Part shown: piece by piece, positions 12,382 through 25,229 of the stretch
Numbering within the stretch: the stretch's first letter is position 1
Layout: the number at the start of each line of letters is the position of its first letter
Assembly: GCA_047967505.1 (NCBI GenBank)
Contig: CM106539.1
Origin: Dipteris shenzhenensis
Taxonomy: Eukaryota > Polypodiophyta > Polypodiopsida > Gleicheniales
Length of the DNA stretch: 64,000 nt
Reading direction: 5' to 3' (one strand)
Program-made: the position numbers and the translations under genes
Notes under the pieces: model-generated
What the model saw: the letters and a program-made list of their open reading frames with translations, nothing else
What the model was told of the DNA's origin: nothing
Database searches by the model: none

Positions 12382-13410
12382 TTGGTCCAGAAAGTTCAAC
12401 AACTTCAAGATTCTCGCAGTACCACACATACAGAGGATGACGTGACGCAACCATACGGCTATGCGGATTCATTCCCACTTGAGGTAGAAAACACTGAACT
12501 ACGTGCCCTCTACCGTTTACTTCAAGCTTCCAAAACTAAAAGACTTGACATCAAACTTCCGGAAGCCTACACTGGTCAACGCAATCGCCGAACAGTTGAC
12601 CAATGGCTTGCAAAAATGCGCATGTATTTTGATACTGTTGACCTCACTGAAGGCAAAAAGATCACCTTGGCAGCCTCCCTCCCTCAGGATAAAGCTTTTC
12701 TATGGTGGCAAAGACGCTTAAAGGACGGCAAAAGTGTGTTAACATGGGAACGTTTTGAACACATGCTCCGTAAGCAGTTCATACCTGCCAATGCGGACTT
12801 TCAAGCACGATCAAAACTCTGACAGTTGGAGCAAGCAGGCTCCCTATCTTCCTACATCTCTCAGTTCACCACATTGGTGCTAGAGATTGATGGTTTAACT
12901 GAGGATAATCGCCTTCATGCTTTCATCTCAAGCCTAAATCCCTCGTTACGTATTGATGTCCTTAAAGCTAACATCACCACCACGGCTGGCGCTATTGTTT
13001 ATGCAAAGCGCATTACAGATTTCCAAAACACAGGGAAGTAGAGTGCTAATCGCACACAGAACTCTACTATGGCCAAAGGTGCTCGCCCTCAAGATAACAC
13101 CAAGTTTCGAAAAAACTCCGGTAATCAAGGTCAGCGACAGTCTCAAGATCCCCAGAAGTCTCAGAAATCGTATGCTGGATTCCAACAGAAGAACTCCTTC
13201 AAGGATCACGCCTCTTCTTCTTCACAAAGTCATCACCAACATCCCCAGCATAAAGGTGCGGCCACTGACAAGAAGAACAACTCCAGCACAAAAGGACTTT
13301 GTACCATCTGTACAGGCGACCATAGATGGTTCGATTGTCCCAAGCGACCAAAGCAAAATTCCAATATGGAACCTAGCACTTCCCAGACAGAAGATGCTAC
13401 CCCAGCACAA
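12382..13410 (+). pseudogene. Ty3/gypsy gag with zinc knuckle, two stops
   Basis: This encodes the capsid and nucleocapsid region of a gypsy element. The Retrotrans_gag-type core is visible around LPEAYTGQRNRRTVDQWLA, LPQDKAFLWWQRRL and WERFEHMLRKQF, continuing past a TGA at 12820-12822 into SLSSYISQFTTLVLEIDGL. A second stop lies at 13039-13041, then a frame opens at 13069. A complete CX2CX3HX4C knuckle ([13 protein letters not shown]) sits at about 13300-13338. The first stop could come from a single CGA to TGA transition, the usual decay of methylated CpG. The domain order continues into protease and RT in the same frame. Confidence 0.85.
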
Positions 13411-15354
13411 GACAAGAAAGGCAAAGTTGTTCGAATGGCAAAGACCATCCACCTAAGCCTTGCCAGCAACCCTGAACCTTTCCTGGCCACTCAAGTACTT
13501 TGTGTTCAAGGATCGATTCGTGAAACAACGGTCACTATCCTCATCGACAGTGACTGCTCTCATAATTTCCTAGCTAGTTCTATGGTCGACAAACTTCGGT
13601 TGACCACCAGTCCTAGTCTCATGGACTATCAGATTGAACTCGCAAATGGAACTACCTTCTTGTGTAACACTTGGATCAAAAACTTGTCTTTTCGCATCCA
13701 ACATTATACGGATAAGTTGAACCTCGACATCATGCCTCTTTCTCGGTACGATGTCATACTTGGACAACAGTGGCTCTATGACTATGATCCATCAATCAGC
13801 TTTCGCAGCCATACTATCCAGTTTGTCCACCAGGGAAAACTTATTGAGTTAACTGGTTCTAGGGACTCTCCTTCAACCCCAGTTGCCTTTGCCCTACAAG
13901 TAAAGAAGTGGGTTCGTAAATGTCAAGTAAAGACTTCACTTCTGTTGGTTACGGCAGTAGAGGAGACACTAACAAAGGATCCTCTTGAATACCTCAACCA
14001 ACCTTTTTTCCAGCCCTACCTGGATATTTTTCCACAGGAATTGCCAAAGCAGTTACCACCTCGACGACAAGTGGATCACCCAATCGAACTTATTCCCGGT
14101 AGTAATCCACCGTCGAAACCTCCTTATCGGGTTTCTTACACTCGAAATGAAGAAATCCAAAGACAGATCACCGAGCTACTCGACAAAGGTCACATTCGGC
14201 CCAATCGCAGCCCTTTCGGATCTTCTGTACTATTTGTGGAAAAAAAGAATAAGTCAATGCGCCTCTGCATTGACTACCGAGCCCTCAACAAGCTCACTAT
14301 CAAAAACAAGTATCCATTGCCTGGCATTGATGACCTCTTCGATCAACTTCTACATGCAACACAATTCTCAAAGATTGATCTTCGTTCAAGTTATCATCAA
14401 ATTCGCATATGAGAAGGTGATGAGTACAAGACAGCTTTTCGAACGAAGTATGGACACTATGAATGTTTGGCCATGCCTTTTGGGTTAAACAATGCCCCGG
14501 CCACATTCATGACACTCATGAACGACATCTTCAGGCCTTTCCTCGATAAGTTCATCATCGTTTACCTCGATGACTTCCTCGTTTTCAGCAGATCCCTACA
14601 TGAGTACAAACAACATCTTCACCAAGTTTTTGAAGTTCTCCGTGCAAATTCTCTCTACATCAACATTGAGAAGAGTGAGTTCTTCAAGACCCAACTCGAA
14701 TATTTGGGACATGTTATTTCAGCTAAAGGCATCTCTGTGGATCCCAAGAAGGTCGAGGTAATCTGAAACTGGCCTACTCCTAAGAATGTTCATGATGTCC
14801 GCTCTTTTCTCGGATTGGCAAACTTCTATCATACAAAGGTCTATTAGTTTTCCGAAATCGCAGCTCCTATGTCCGAATTATTGAAAAGCACAGCAGTTTT
14901 TCAGTGGCTTCCCGCAACAGAGTATAGTTTCCAACAACTCAAGCAAGCACTCATTACCACACCAGTTATGGCTATTGCTGACCCAAACCTTCCGTTTGAG
15001 GTCATGACCGACGCTTCCGACATCGCTACAGGAGCAATCTTGATGCAAGAAGGCAGAGTTATTGCTTTTGACAGCCATAAACATTCTGATATCCAAACCC
15101 GATACCCGGTTTATGATAAGGAGTTTCTTGCCGTTGTACATGCTTATCGCTCTTGGAAACATTATCTCATGGGAGCCGACTCGGTGGTCAAGACAGACCA
15201 TCACTCTCTAAAGTATATCTTTACTCAGCCAGTCATGAATGCTCGACAAGCACGCTGGGTTGAGTTTTTGGCTAACTTTCACATGACCATTGAGTACATT
15301 CCAGGACTACACAATGTAGTTGCAGATGCTCTCAGCATGTTAACTCTAGCATGA
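13411..15354 (+). pseudogene. Ty3/gypsy pol: protease, reverse transcriptase, RNase H
   Basis: The protease follows gag in frame, with [11 protein letters not shown] at about 13540 where DSG is expected, so the flap glycine is lost. Reverse transcriptase spans about 14080-14770: [63 protein letters not shown] and the catalytic YLDD at 14562-14573. Stops at 14410, 14764 and 14848 interrupt it; at least the first two are TGA where Arg or a similar residue is expected. RNase H follows with VMTDASDIATGAIL, DKEFLAVVHAYRSWKHYL and NVVADALS. In gypsy elements RT precedes RNase H and integrase, as here. The element cannot make an intact polyprotein. Confidence 0.9.
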
Positions 15355-15570
15355 GCTATGGTAATCTCTACATTATCTGTGGATGTTCCGAATTCATTCA
15401 AAGGGAAGTATTTCAATGATAAAGACTTTGGCACAGCAGTACAAGTTCTTTCAAAAGATCAACCTTCGACTTCCGAATAGAAGATTTTCTCATCCTATTC
15501 TTATACGGACGACCTTTTGTACTATTAAGATCACGTCTGTGCACCACATGACAAGGATGTTCGACGTCTT

Positions 15571-16341
15571 TTGTTAAAAGAGCATCATGCAGTTCCTTAT
15601 GCTGCCCATCCAGGCATCAATAAGACTTATCGGTTACTCAGTGCAACATACTACTGGCCTCAGATGAAAAGCGACGTCATCAAAATGGTTACATCTTGCT
15701 TATCTTGTCAACAAATGAAAGCAAGCCGACGACTTCCAAGAGGACTTCTTCAGCCTCTTTCAGTTCCAACTGAAAGGTGGGAAAGTATTTCCATGGATTT
15801 CATTACAACACTACCACGATCCTCCCGAGGTAACACTCAGATTATGGTAATTGTTGATCGATTGTCCAAAATGGCACACTTTGTTGCTTGCAAAAGTAGT
15901 GCACAGGCTCCGGACATCGCCAAAATCTTCATACAACACATCTTCCGACACCATGGATTGCCCAAGAATATAATATCCGACAGAGATCCTAAGTTTACCA
16001 ATCACTTTTGGATTTCACTATTCGAATCTTTGGGTACAACTCTACTGTTCAGTTCAGCCTACCACCCAGAATCAGATGGCCAGACTGAAAGAGTCAACCA
16101 AGTTCTGGAAGAAATGCTTCGACATTATATTCAGTCACGCCTAGCAGCTTGGGAAGAATATCTACCACTCCTTGAGTTTGCTTATAATAACTCTTTCCAT
16201 AGTGCCATCAGCATGACTCCATTTCAAGCAGCTTATGGACACACTCCGAATTTACCAACAAATTTTGTACTTCAACATCGAGTGGCCCTAGCTGATCAAC
16301 TGGTTCAAGAGGGTACGCACAGCAGAAGATTGATAGAATAG
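15571..16341 (+). pseudogene. Ty3/gypsy integrase, truncated
   Basis: This 256-codon frame carries the HHCC zinc domain (HHAVPYAAHPG ... CLSCQQMK) and the DDE core (SMDFITTLPRS, SDRDPKF, DGQTERVNQ). It inserts element cDNA into the host genome. The 3' third, which would hold the GPY or chromodomain region, is missing because the sequence runs into the inverted LTR at 16359. Between RNase H (ending 15354) and this frame about 200 bp has lost the reading frame. The strand and spacing show it belongs to the same element as 12382-15354. Confidence 0.9.
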
Positions 16342-16358
16342 CCCAGGAGCTCACACAA

Positions 16359-17387
16359 TGTGGTGTGGGGTGTGGAATCACAAACTTCTTAAACTTATGT
16401 ACATAGAATAGATGTGCAGACTCATCAATAGACAATGAACTAGTCAGATAGAGAAACCACCAAAATGATATATTTCTGTCCAAAACTATGGACACAATAC
16501 AAAAGAGAGAGATCCAGAGTCCCACCAATGGTGTGGTCCTCCGATCTTACTACAAGGTACTCCTCCTATCTGCTGGCTATCTCTAGACTCGAGCCTGCGT
16601 GCTCCACCTCGAGCGTTTGTAGACTTTCTGTCCAGAATGATCCTCTCCACCTTGCTGTCTGGAAACCAGCCTAGGTGGGCAACCTCCTGTGAGCTAGGTC
16701 TGCAGCACAAGGTACTTCTTTCTCCTCCTGAATGTAGGCCCAAAGGTAGCCCTGCTGCTGCTCCTTCTGCTAGTGGATTGGCTGCTCCAGACGATGATTT
16801 GTGAGGGCTGAATGGCCCCCTTTTATAGGCCCAGGGCCTGCTCCAAAAAACTGACCAGTCAGCATCATTCTGGCCGACCAGTCTGCTGCTGGTCCAGCCC
16901 TTTAAAGGCTCTTAAACCGGGGCCTTTTGGCCCACACTTCTAGGGCCTTGGCCCTCCAATCAAGGCAAGGGCCCAGCCCTATATAAGGCCTATGCCACTG
17001 CCCACTAGCAGCCCCCCTTTGCTGCTCCACCTGGCTTCCATGTGGCCGACCACATGTGGCCATCTTCTCTTGCCAGATAGCCTGCCACACAAGTGCCTCC
17101 AGCCTGCTCATGCCACCACGTGTGCGCCTCTTTTGTAGGCCCATGACCTGCCCTTTGCCGGCGCCTTTTGGCCTGCCATGATGCTCCTCTGTCAGCCTGC
17201 TGTGTGCTGCCCACATGGCAGCTTGTTTGCCGCCCATGTGGCAGCCCCTTTGTTTGTTCTGACCTTGTGAGGTGCTGCCCATGTGGAAGCCCCCTCTGTC
17301 ATTTTCTGTGGAGTACTGCCCTAGGTCTCCCTCCCCCATGGTCTCCTCATATGGGGGCTTATAGATGGGGAGGTGACCTTTCCAACA
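16359..17387 (-). repeat. inverted copia LTR of the 1440-2533 family
   Basis: The segment starts TGTGGTG and ends CCAACA. Its reverse complement begins TGTTGGAAAGGTCACCTCCC and has the CCCCCATATGAGGAG block, as in the LTR at 1440-2533; its other end shares the TGGTCCTCNGATCTTAC and ACTTTCTGTCCAG stretches. No primer binding site or coding region is attached, so it is a solo LTR or one end of a deleted element. It cuts off the gypsy integrase, but I could not find the rest of integrase on its far side, nor a clear target duplication. Confidence 0.6.
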
Positions 17388-18587
17388 CTGTTGTTCCTTG
17401 TTGCACTGACTTTGGCCTTCCTAATTGAGTGAACCGGAAGTCTAATATCGTTATAGGGGTTAGTTAGTGGGTAGATCACTCTATTAAAACCTTGTTCCGA
17501 TCCGAGTTTCCTTTAGGGAGAATGGGGGTTCCTTTTCTTCACAGTTTAAGGGGTTTAAGGGTACATTCATACAGCGCGCGCGCAGGGGGTGGGTGGGTTT
17601 GGAGGTTGATCCCATTCAGGACACCCATTCCCCGTCCAAAAGGCAAAATTCATGAGAAAGCCCTTCCTTGAGGACCTCGAAATTCGAAACCAAAGTGTAG
17701 ATAGTGGAGAATACACTTTCCTGAAAAATCTCAGAATTCGGAGATATACCTCTGGGCGCTGCAATCTATTTGCAGGTCCTCAAATCCGCCGTTGTGTGGG
17801 TCCTCAGGCGTCTCCCATGCTGCTGGTCGGGGTCGTGCTTCTTGTCGCATCACTTTTTACCCGCGCAGCATCTGCCCGCTGCCCCTGCGCATTCAACGCT
17901 CCCTGCCCATGTGTTGACGTGTCTACGTCCCTTCTTCTCGCTTGCCTGCCGCGCTCTTAGCTTGTACTGCAGCCTGGACTTCCCTTCCTCTTGTCCCTGG
18001 GGTGAATGTTCACGTTGATACTAAATGTACCAGCCTCAAATGCAATGATTGTGTTGGCACTTTGAGAATATAACAGTGGTGACTCCCTATGCCTTTTTTT
18101 TTTCAAATTCATAGGTACCAGAACACTTTTTAAAGGGGGCATGTTCTTTGTATGCTTGTGTAGTCCATTTTCTCTGCCTATCTTCTTTCCTAAAAATGAG
18201 GTACTGCCAGGATGCTCATGATTGAGTGCTTACATGCTACAGTTGTCGAAGAAGTCTTTATTCATGTGGATTGATCTTATGCCTGTAGGGTTCTTATATT
18301 GAAATAGCGAACTTAGAAATTCATGGGGAATGGTGCAACTAGCTGTCAAACGATGCTTCTTGCTATTTTCATTCGCATCTTTATCAAGAAGAATACATGG
18401 CCCCCCTCCCCTCCTTGTCCCCCCATATTGTGGGCATGTAGATAAGGCAGCTCTTCTAAATGTTATAATGGTGTTTCCCTTAGATTGTATTGTGATTGAA
18501 GCCTGGCTGAAACACAGCATAAGAGTCGATGCTAAAACAAATTATTGTCCTGGGACTGTTCTAAAATTCTTTGTGCGTTTCATGTAG
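17388..18587. other. no gene identified; upstream of SG1-like exons
   Basis: The stretch holds frames up to 102 codons with no recognisable domain. Since the TPR exons begin at 18588 with a 3' splice site, earlier exons of that gene could lie here or further left, but I could not identify them. A CG-rich CAGCGCGCGCGC run occurs at 17572-17584. Confidence 0.35.
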
Positions 18588-19395
18588 GGAAAATTTGAAG
18601 AAGCTATGAAACAGTACAACATGATGATAGATCAAGATCCAAATGATTTTCGGCCCTATTTGTGTCAGGTGCGTTTTTTCCTATGCTTGGGTCTAAATTG
18701 AGCTTGTGAAAAGCTATTGCATGTCTGAATATTAGACACCTAGTATGCATGATACATCAGAGAATTGTGCACACAGAACTTGGAGTAGGAAGTTTGATGG
18801 ATGGGTTGTGTGTGAAGATTGTGGCATTTTGTTTGATAACTTAAAGTAAATCTTTCTTTCCAGATTAGCATTGCAGTAGTGTCATGTGATTAATCTCTTC
18901 TTTATATTGTGGAAGCTTGCAAGTAGGGTGCTCTTATCTTCTGCCAGGTTGATGTGTTCTTCAGCCACTATTTGAAGCATGAAATTCTGTTCTTATAAAT
19001 TTGTTAAAGCTCGCAATTTCTTGTTTGTTTTTTTGGAATTTTCTCCACGGATCTTGCTTGCTCTCATATGACAACATTTTTTATATTAGGGACTTGTGTA
19101 CAGTTTGTTGGGAGAGGATGCTAAATCTGAGCAGTGCCTTGAAAAGTATCGACGACTTCGTCCCCAGGATTTCCCAAATCGAAACTATCTAGATGATCTC
19201 ATGTTTAATGCCAAGAGTGCTGGTCGTATGGATGAGATGTCACGAAATGCTGCAAAGAGTGCTTTTAAAGGCAAGAAAGAACCAAAATTCATGAAGGAAC
19301 CGTCCTTTTTTGGCACAAATAAAGAAGAACAAGAACAAGAACAAGAACAAGAACAAGAACAAGAACAAGAACAAGAACAAGAGGACGATTCATAA
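18588..19395 (+). CDS. SG1: SLOW GREEN 1-like chloroplast TPR protein, last two exons
   Basis: Two exons in phase 0 give one reading. Exon A (18588-18668, 27 codons) follows a TTTCATGTAG acceptor and ends CAG before GTGCG; it reads GKFEEAMKQYNMMIDQDPND. Exon B (19090-19395) follows TATATTAG and starts GLVYSLLGEDAKSEQCLEKY. Together they form about one and a half tetratricopeptide repeats with the phrase DFRPYLCQG across the junction, as in plant SG1, a chloroplast protein needed for thylakoid and chloroplast development. The C-terminus ends in about ten EQ dipeptides from a GAACAA microsatellite, then EDDS. The N-terminal exons, including the transit peptide, were not found, so the gene is partial in this window or 5' truncated. 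The SG1 assignment is from memory of the family; a related TPR protein remains possible. Confidence 0.65.
19320..19382 (+). repeat. (GAACAA)n microsatellite in the SG1-like last exon
   Basis: About ten uninterrupted AACAAG/GAACAA hexamers encode alternating Glu-Gln. The length is a multiple of six, so change in copy number keeps the frame. Confidence 0.9.
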
Positions 19396-19984
19396 AGCAC
19401 AACAATGCCCTCATATATGTGATGTCTACTTTGTACTGGATTCCTTACAATCTCCCTCCTGTCTTCATTTGAATAAAAGATGGGAGGCTAGAATTGTGGA
19501 GGACTTCCCACCTAGCTACAATATGTCATTTCAGAGTCACACTTCTGAGCTCTTGATGCTTCTAGCAGAAATACAAAAACAATGACAACATTAGCAGACA
19601 TGTGGCAGAAGAATGAGAAGAATCCATATAAAGTGGTTTCTTTGTGGATACTGAAGTGGTAATGCCAAGTTAAATTGGCATGTGCAAATCTTTTGCACCA
19701 ATGATTTTGGATGGAACTTACAGCACATATTCCCATACTTGGCATGTTCGAATTGGTCGTTTGTGAAATGTTGTAGCTCCTATGCTAAGCATGGTAGTGT
19801 TGGATTGATGTTAATGAGTGTGCTTGTAAAAACCCAACGAGACACGTGGTTAGTATTGAATGTAACATTCAATTGAATGTAACATTCAATAGGTCTGGAA
19901 GCAATGTGAGTTTGTATTGACATTGTAGTATTATTGGGAAAATTTGCTGCCTTGCAAGTGATGCTCACCTTTCTGTACATTAAG

Positions 19985-20760
19985 GAGCTTGTGTATGGGA
20001 AATGACCCACGTTGCACACACAGCTTGTAGAAGGAAGTTCGATGGATGTGCTACAATGGAATATTGTGCCAGTTTGTTTGATGACTTCTTTCTTCGTGAG
20101 ATTAAGCATATTGTATACTATGGTAGTATGGATCTTCTTTCTATCATGGGAAGTTGCAAGTAAGGCATCCTAATCTTTTGCGAGGTTCATTAGCAAGTAC
20201 TTGAAATGGGAAATTGTATGATTTTTAAAAACTTCTACCCGAAATGCTTTTTGCTGCGACAAATTTTCATGGATTAATGATAGGGGTATGTAAATTAGAT
20301 TATGCATTATTGCTCTTGGGTGCCTTACCACTTCAAAAATCTGTAGATGCCCCTTTTTTCCTATCTTGATGTGAATGAGAGCTATGAACTTGTTGGAATT
20401 GTGGAGAACTTCCCACCTAACGAGATATGCCATTTCAGATCGCACTTCTGAGCTCTATGTGCTTTTAGCAGAACTCAATTAAGGATGGTAGATGGATCTT
20501 CTTTCTACTGTGGAAACTTAAAAGTGAGTTGTCCTGATCTTTTGTTAGGTTGATGCTCTCGTCAGCCACTACTTGAAACATGGGAAATTGTCTGCTTTTT
20601 AAAAACGTGTTTGTTGCGACAGATTGATTTTCATGGATTAATGATAGCTAGAGGTTTTTACTATCTAAATTAGATTATGCATTACCTGTTCTTGGGTGTA
20701 GTAAACCACTTGGAAAATCCTTGGATGGCTTTCTTTTCATGTTTTTTTCTGAAATTTTCT
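19985..20760 (+). repeat. diverged copies of the SG1 intron segment
   Basis: The SG1-like intron (18730-18990) has a block with CACACAGAACTTGG..GGAAGTTTGATGGATG and GGAAGCTTGCAAGTAGGGTG. Recognisable copies occur at 19985-20445 and again at 20480-20760, each with GGATCTTCTTTCTA, a GTTGCAAGTAAGG-like stretch, TTTTCATGGATTAATGATAG and a TTGGGTGCCTTACCA-like end. They are local duplications in the same orientation. Confidence 0.7.
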
Positions 20761-21631
20761 TGACAAATTTAGACTGCAAGCACAAAAAATATTAAATTCT
20801 TGAATTTTCTTCATGGGACACCGACTAAAAGAAGTGTTCTGAAAATAGTAAAAGGTTTATATTTTGGATCTTTATTCATAGATTTAAAATTTGGTGCGCC
20901 AACCTGGACGGCTCTAAACGTGTGAAAATCGTGTTGCTTGCAAGTTATAACCTTGTCAAAGATATCCTTAGAAAGTTTTAGACACCTGCCCAATGTGGGT
21001 TTAGAAAATAGTACAAAATGTTACTGTGTGCAAGCTATAACATTCCAAGTCATATCCAAAATAGCATTGAACTTGCCATGCTAATCTATGTTTATAAGCT
21101 CTGAATAGACGTATTGGATGCACATTGGATGCACAGTTTGAAGATCCATGTAAGATGTTAAGTTGGCTTAGAGATAATGCATGTTCAAAACTTTCGGTAT
21201 AGTTTTTGATGTACCAACCATGTATCATGCACACCCTTGCTCATGCGTAGCATGGTCTATGAATTTGTAAGTAGAAGTAGTTCTTGTATAGTTTGTATAA
21301 TTATTATTACCTATATGAGGCGGTGGGCATAGGAGAAAGAAGTTATAGAACTAGGTAAGTGCAAGATGAAAGTTCTGTTCTTGTATACAATTATAATCAT
21401 CATATATGCATTGTAAACTTAAATGGAAAACACAATCATATTGTTGCTTGAAACCAATGGCCATGTTTGCTAGCACCTACATCTCTGTCAGGAGATTTGG
21501 AAAGTTTGTGCCCATGGTTTGTGTTTTTGAATGAAACAATATGCATTTGATAGTTGCTTGTAGTTCTCTAGGACTTTGCCTTTAGTTTTAATGAAGTCGG
21601 TAGTTGTTGCTTGATAACATGTTTCATACAA

Positions 21632-21800
21632 GGATGAGTGTACAGTTGGGAGAAACTATTAAATCTAAGTAGTGCCTTGACAATATTGGCTTTGTCCATG
21701 GAATATCCCAAATTGAAGCAATATGGGTGACGGAATGTTTAATGCCAAAAATGTTGGTCGCAAGGATGAGATGTTAGAGAGTGTTGCAAAGAGTGGTTTT
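21632..21800 (+). pseudogene. degraded copy of the SG1-like last exon
   Basis: This matches exon B of the 18588-19395 gene from GTGTACAGTT through AGTGCCTTGA, AATGTTTAATGCCAA, GGATGAGATG and TTGCAAAGAGTGG, with indels and in-frame stops. It cannot be translated in one frame. It ends where an unrelated sequence with a GAAATAGTAATATATTGCAT start begins. Confidence 0.75.
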
Positions 21801-22479
21801 TTATAGAGAAATAGTAATATATTGCATTTCGGAAGGACACACCGAAGTGCAAATTTCAGTAGACGTGGGAGAGTAATCTCAATCCCACACCTCGACAAAA
21901 AACCCAAAAAAAAGAGGCAAAGAGAAACCCTCAAATCTGCAACCTATCAACCATTGAAAAACCAACAAATCTTGCTTTTGTTAGAAGAAGAGTAGCACTA
22001 AGCCTTGCCTCGAACTTTGCAAGTAGGGGACTTGGCTTTTTCAACGAAACAAGTTCATCAGGCTTTCCTCTTGCTCATGGTTGACACGTACGTACCGTTC
22101 GATATTTGCGTGGTACTAAAAGAACTAAAAAGTATTGAGCATACATTAGATTGTACGTTTGATACCCCAAAAAAAGACATATTTTAAAGTTTTAGAGTAA
22201 GTACAAGCTTTTCTTGAATGGACATTCAATGCTTAGAAAATGAAGATGACTTGATTCTTGAAAGTTAATACACAAACATTTTACATGTACCATAGGTGCA
22301 AAACTTCAAAGGACCGAAGACATATCATGATTCATGACTCATGTCAAAAGGACTGAAGATATATCATTACAAATAGTAGTGAGTCATGACTTGTGACATA
22401 AAAGTAGTGAGCACAAAAAGGGGGACCAAGGTCCAATATAGATGCAAAAAGATTTACAAAAAGATTTACTAGAGGCAAG
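21801..22479. other. no gene seen
   Basis: Unassigned sequence between the SG1 exon copy and the hAT remnant. Short frames only. Confidence 0.4.
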
Positions 22480-25172
22480 AGCCTAGGGCCTAGGTCCTAG
22501 CCTCTAGGTACTCCCATCACTATTAAATCCACAACTATGATCATTCTCACTGAAGGATGATGAGGATCAATGAGACCCCTCACCATAGTCACCCTCACTA
22601 AGAACATTGCCCTCCTCATCATACTCCGGTTCTAGCCTAGTCACAAGGGTGTGCTCAGCAAACGAATGTGGTTGATGTGCTCCCGGAGCCGTGCCTCACA
22701 TAGGTTCAAGTGGCCGATGGTACGGATGTCCTAATACGGGGTGTGGATGCCCAACCGCCACGAGTGCCACCAACTAGAACAGTGACACTTCTCCCAATGC
22801 AAGCATGTAACACTTGTCGATCTATCTCCTCTAGCTCCAAGTAGAGGTCCCTGAAAATCCAGTCTTGCTCTGGATCTCGCACTCTCTGGTGGCACTTCTA
22901 AGCTTGTTAGTCGATAGCTTGCACTCATCCACATTTACCCAAAAATTTGAGGTGTGGCCTGTAGTTAGAACTTAAGACCTACAACTTGCAAGTGTCAAGT
23001 GACAAGTACCATTGTGTACAATTTACAAGTATGGAGAGCAAATATGAGTTTACAATATAGGAAGTTGAAAAGTCTATCTGTCTAGCCATAGGTATCTCAT
23101 GCATGTTCCACAACATTTGTAAGTTAGACTGACAATAAATAAGCTGCTCAAATTGTTTTGTGCTAAGCTTGTTGTGCATCTTTGTGTGTATGAGAGAGTA
23201 AGTGGACCAATTCCTCTCTCACACACTCGATGAGCAAACCTAATGTACATCAAACATAAATGTTAAGTAAATGAGTTACGAGAGCCTAAAGGTATGAATT
23301 TTAGACTGTAGACTTGTAGCTTTAGATTTCTAATTACTTGTGAAAGAACGCTCATAGCTACTTTTTGTAGATGGGACAATTGGTAGCCAAAAGACTTCCA
23401 CCAAAAAAGAGGTTTGACCAAGGAGTCCCTCTTTCAACACATGGTGGAAGCAAATGCGGTTCCCCTTTGATCATTGTACTTTATGAGTTCTTGAAGAAAT
23501 GTGCCATGCTTGTCCTTATGCAATGCTTTTGGAAGATATGCATCTCTATTGGAGGCCAAGCCCTCATCAAGATAAGAGGGGCCCTTGAAAGTTAGATGGA
23601 TGAGGGCAGCAAAGCCATGGATGGGTCTTTCATCCAATTCCACCTCTTATTGACATGAAAGAGGATGTCATCGTGCTTTGGTGTGGTATCCAAGATATCA
23701 CTAATGCCTAAAGAAAAATAGTGATAAGTGAGACTTGAGAGATTATTAATTAACATTGAATCAAAGAGACGAGATTTGATATTAAAATTGTAGGTTTATA
23801 AGTTACCATGACGCACTAATATCCATATCTAGAATGGTGGAGGTGCTAATCTCTACAATGGCTCTTTCATGAAGTGATGAAGAAGCCCTAAAGTAGCCCC
23901 CTCCATGTCCATCATGCGCAAGATCTTGTACAAGGGCATAATGGCAATGATAATGGCCTTTACCCCTTGCCAAAAAGACTCTCTCAAGCAAAGCCATTGA
24001 ATGTCTTTTGCATCTTGTTGAGTTGCACTTGACTTTCCTTCAAACCATTCTTTATACTCATTGGACACAAGTGTCTTTTAAAGCTTGTTTTGAACATCAT
24101 AGAGCCACTCAAGAAGTAGCCACATAGCAGAAATCATGTCTTTGATAGCTTCTTCATCACATGCAACCCATGGACCTACAACTGGAGGCATTGTCCATTA
24201 TGACTTGCACCACATTTGTGGGACCGACCTACATGACAAGTTTTAGCTTGTAAGATTCAAGAATGAGAAGTAGATTGCTTTTGGAGATCAACGAATCTAA
24301 AGAAGTTACATGACTCTCAACTTACCTCAAGTATAGCTTCCCAAATGTGGCGATAGATAAAGGAGGTGGTACTTTTTCTTCCCTTGTCTCCCACATCCAT
24401 AGCCCACAAGAAGTATGTGCCAAGAGGGCAAGAGACAAGAATGTTGATGATGCCTCTCTTCTTTCTATCACACCATCCATTGGAGAGAGTGGAGCATCCA
24501 TACTTGAATTACCTGGCATGGATGGGCTCGAGAGACTTGTTGATTCTCTCCCTCTCTTCATCAAGCGTCTTGGTATGCATGTCATTGTAGCTAACTCCAT
24601 CCCACCCTTTACATGAACCAACCGAGGCTATGGCTTTCTCCATTCTTCGCCACCGTTCACATCAAAGCACATGGAAAGACATATTGCACTCAATGACGAT
24701 GCGGACAATCTCTATTTCAACTTGTTGTCTTTGGCGCTCCTTGAGGAATGACAATGGAGCGGAGAGGTCACCCATGGCTTGGGCAAGAGTGACTTTCCTC
24801 CTTCTTGGTACATCACTTGTCTTTGTTCTCTTTGATGCCGTGCTAGAGGACATAGTAGCCCTGATTGCGGCAACAGAGGCAGATTGAGAGGCATCATCCT
24901 CTGCTAATAGATGAGGAAATGTTTGAACACATTATTTCCTCTCGTGCCATAGAGGTCTTCTTCCTTCACTTCAAGGGTAGGTACTTTTGACTCAATGCTT
25001 GTCCAGATTTCCCACCCAACATACACAAATGGATAAGAAGGTAGGTCACACTACTAGTTTGGACCTTGGGGAAATACTTGCAATGCCACTTGCAAACATT
25101 GGACTTCTCTTTCACTCTCTCAAAGTAAGTACAGGGCAAGGAAAAGGCTTCATGAATAGCCAGTGGCATTGC

Positions 25173-25180
<8 letters not shown>
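22480..25180 (-). pseudogene. hAT-superfamily transposase (DUF659 type), decayed
   Basis: On the minus strand the order of hAT transposase domains is visible across broken frames. A BED-like finger remnant containing VCKWHCKYFP lies near 25090-25180. The DUF659 region is at about 24320-24690, with MSFHVLRCERWRRMEKAIAS, then YNDMHTKTLDEERERINESL, a GCSTLSNGWCDRKKRGIIN-like stretch and LVSCPLGTYFLWAMDV. Around 24200 is VVQVIMDNASSC, and at 23850-24000 FWQGVKAIIIAIMPLYKILR. The C-terminal dimerisation region is near 23340-23640, with HGFAALIHLTFKGP and a WWKSFGYQLSHL-like end. An acidic tail may extend to about 22500. Several stops and frameshifts make it inactive. hAT transposases excise and reinsert elements with 8-bp target duplications; I could not locate its ends. 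Confidence 0.75.

Positions 25181-25224
<44 letters not shown>
25175..25224. repeat. (GA)n microsatellite
   Basis: About 25 GA dinucleotides. It lies just outside the BED-like part of the hAT remnant. Confidence 0.95.

Positions 25225-25229
<5 letters not shown>

Noticed and set aside
11801-12445. 214-codon plus-strand frame upstream of gypsy gag
   Set aside because: Overlaps gag leader, no domain, Ser/Thr/Arg-biased composition.
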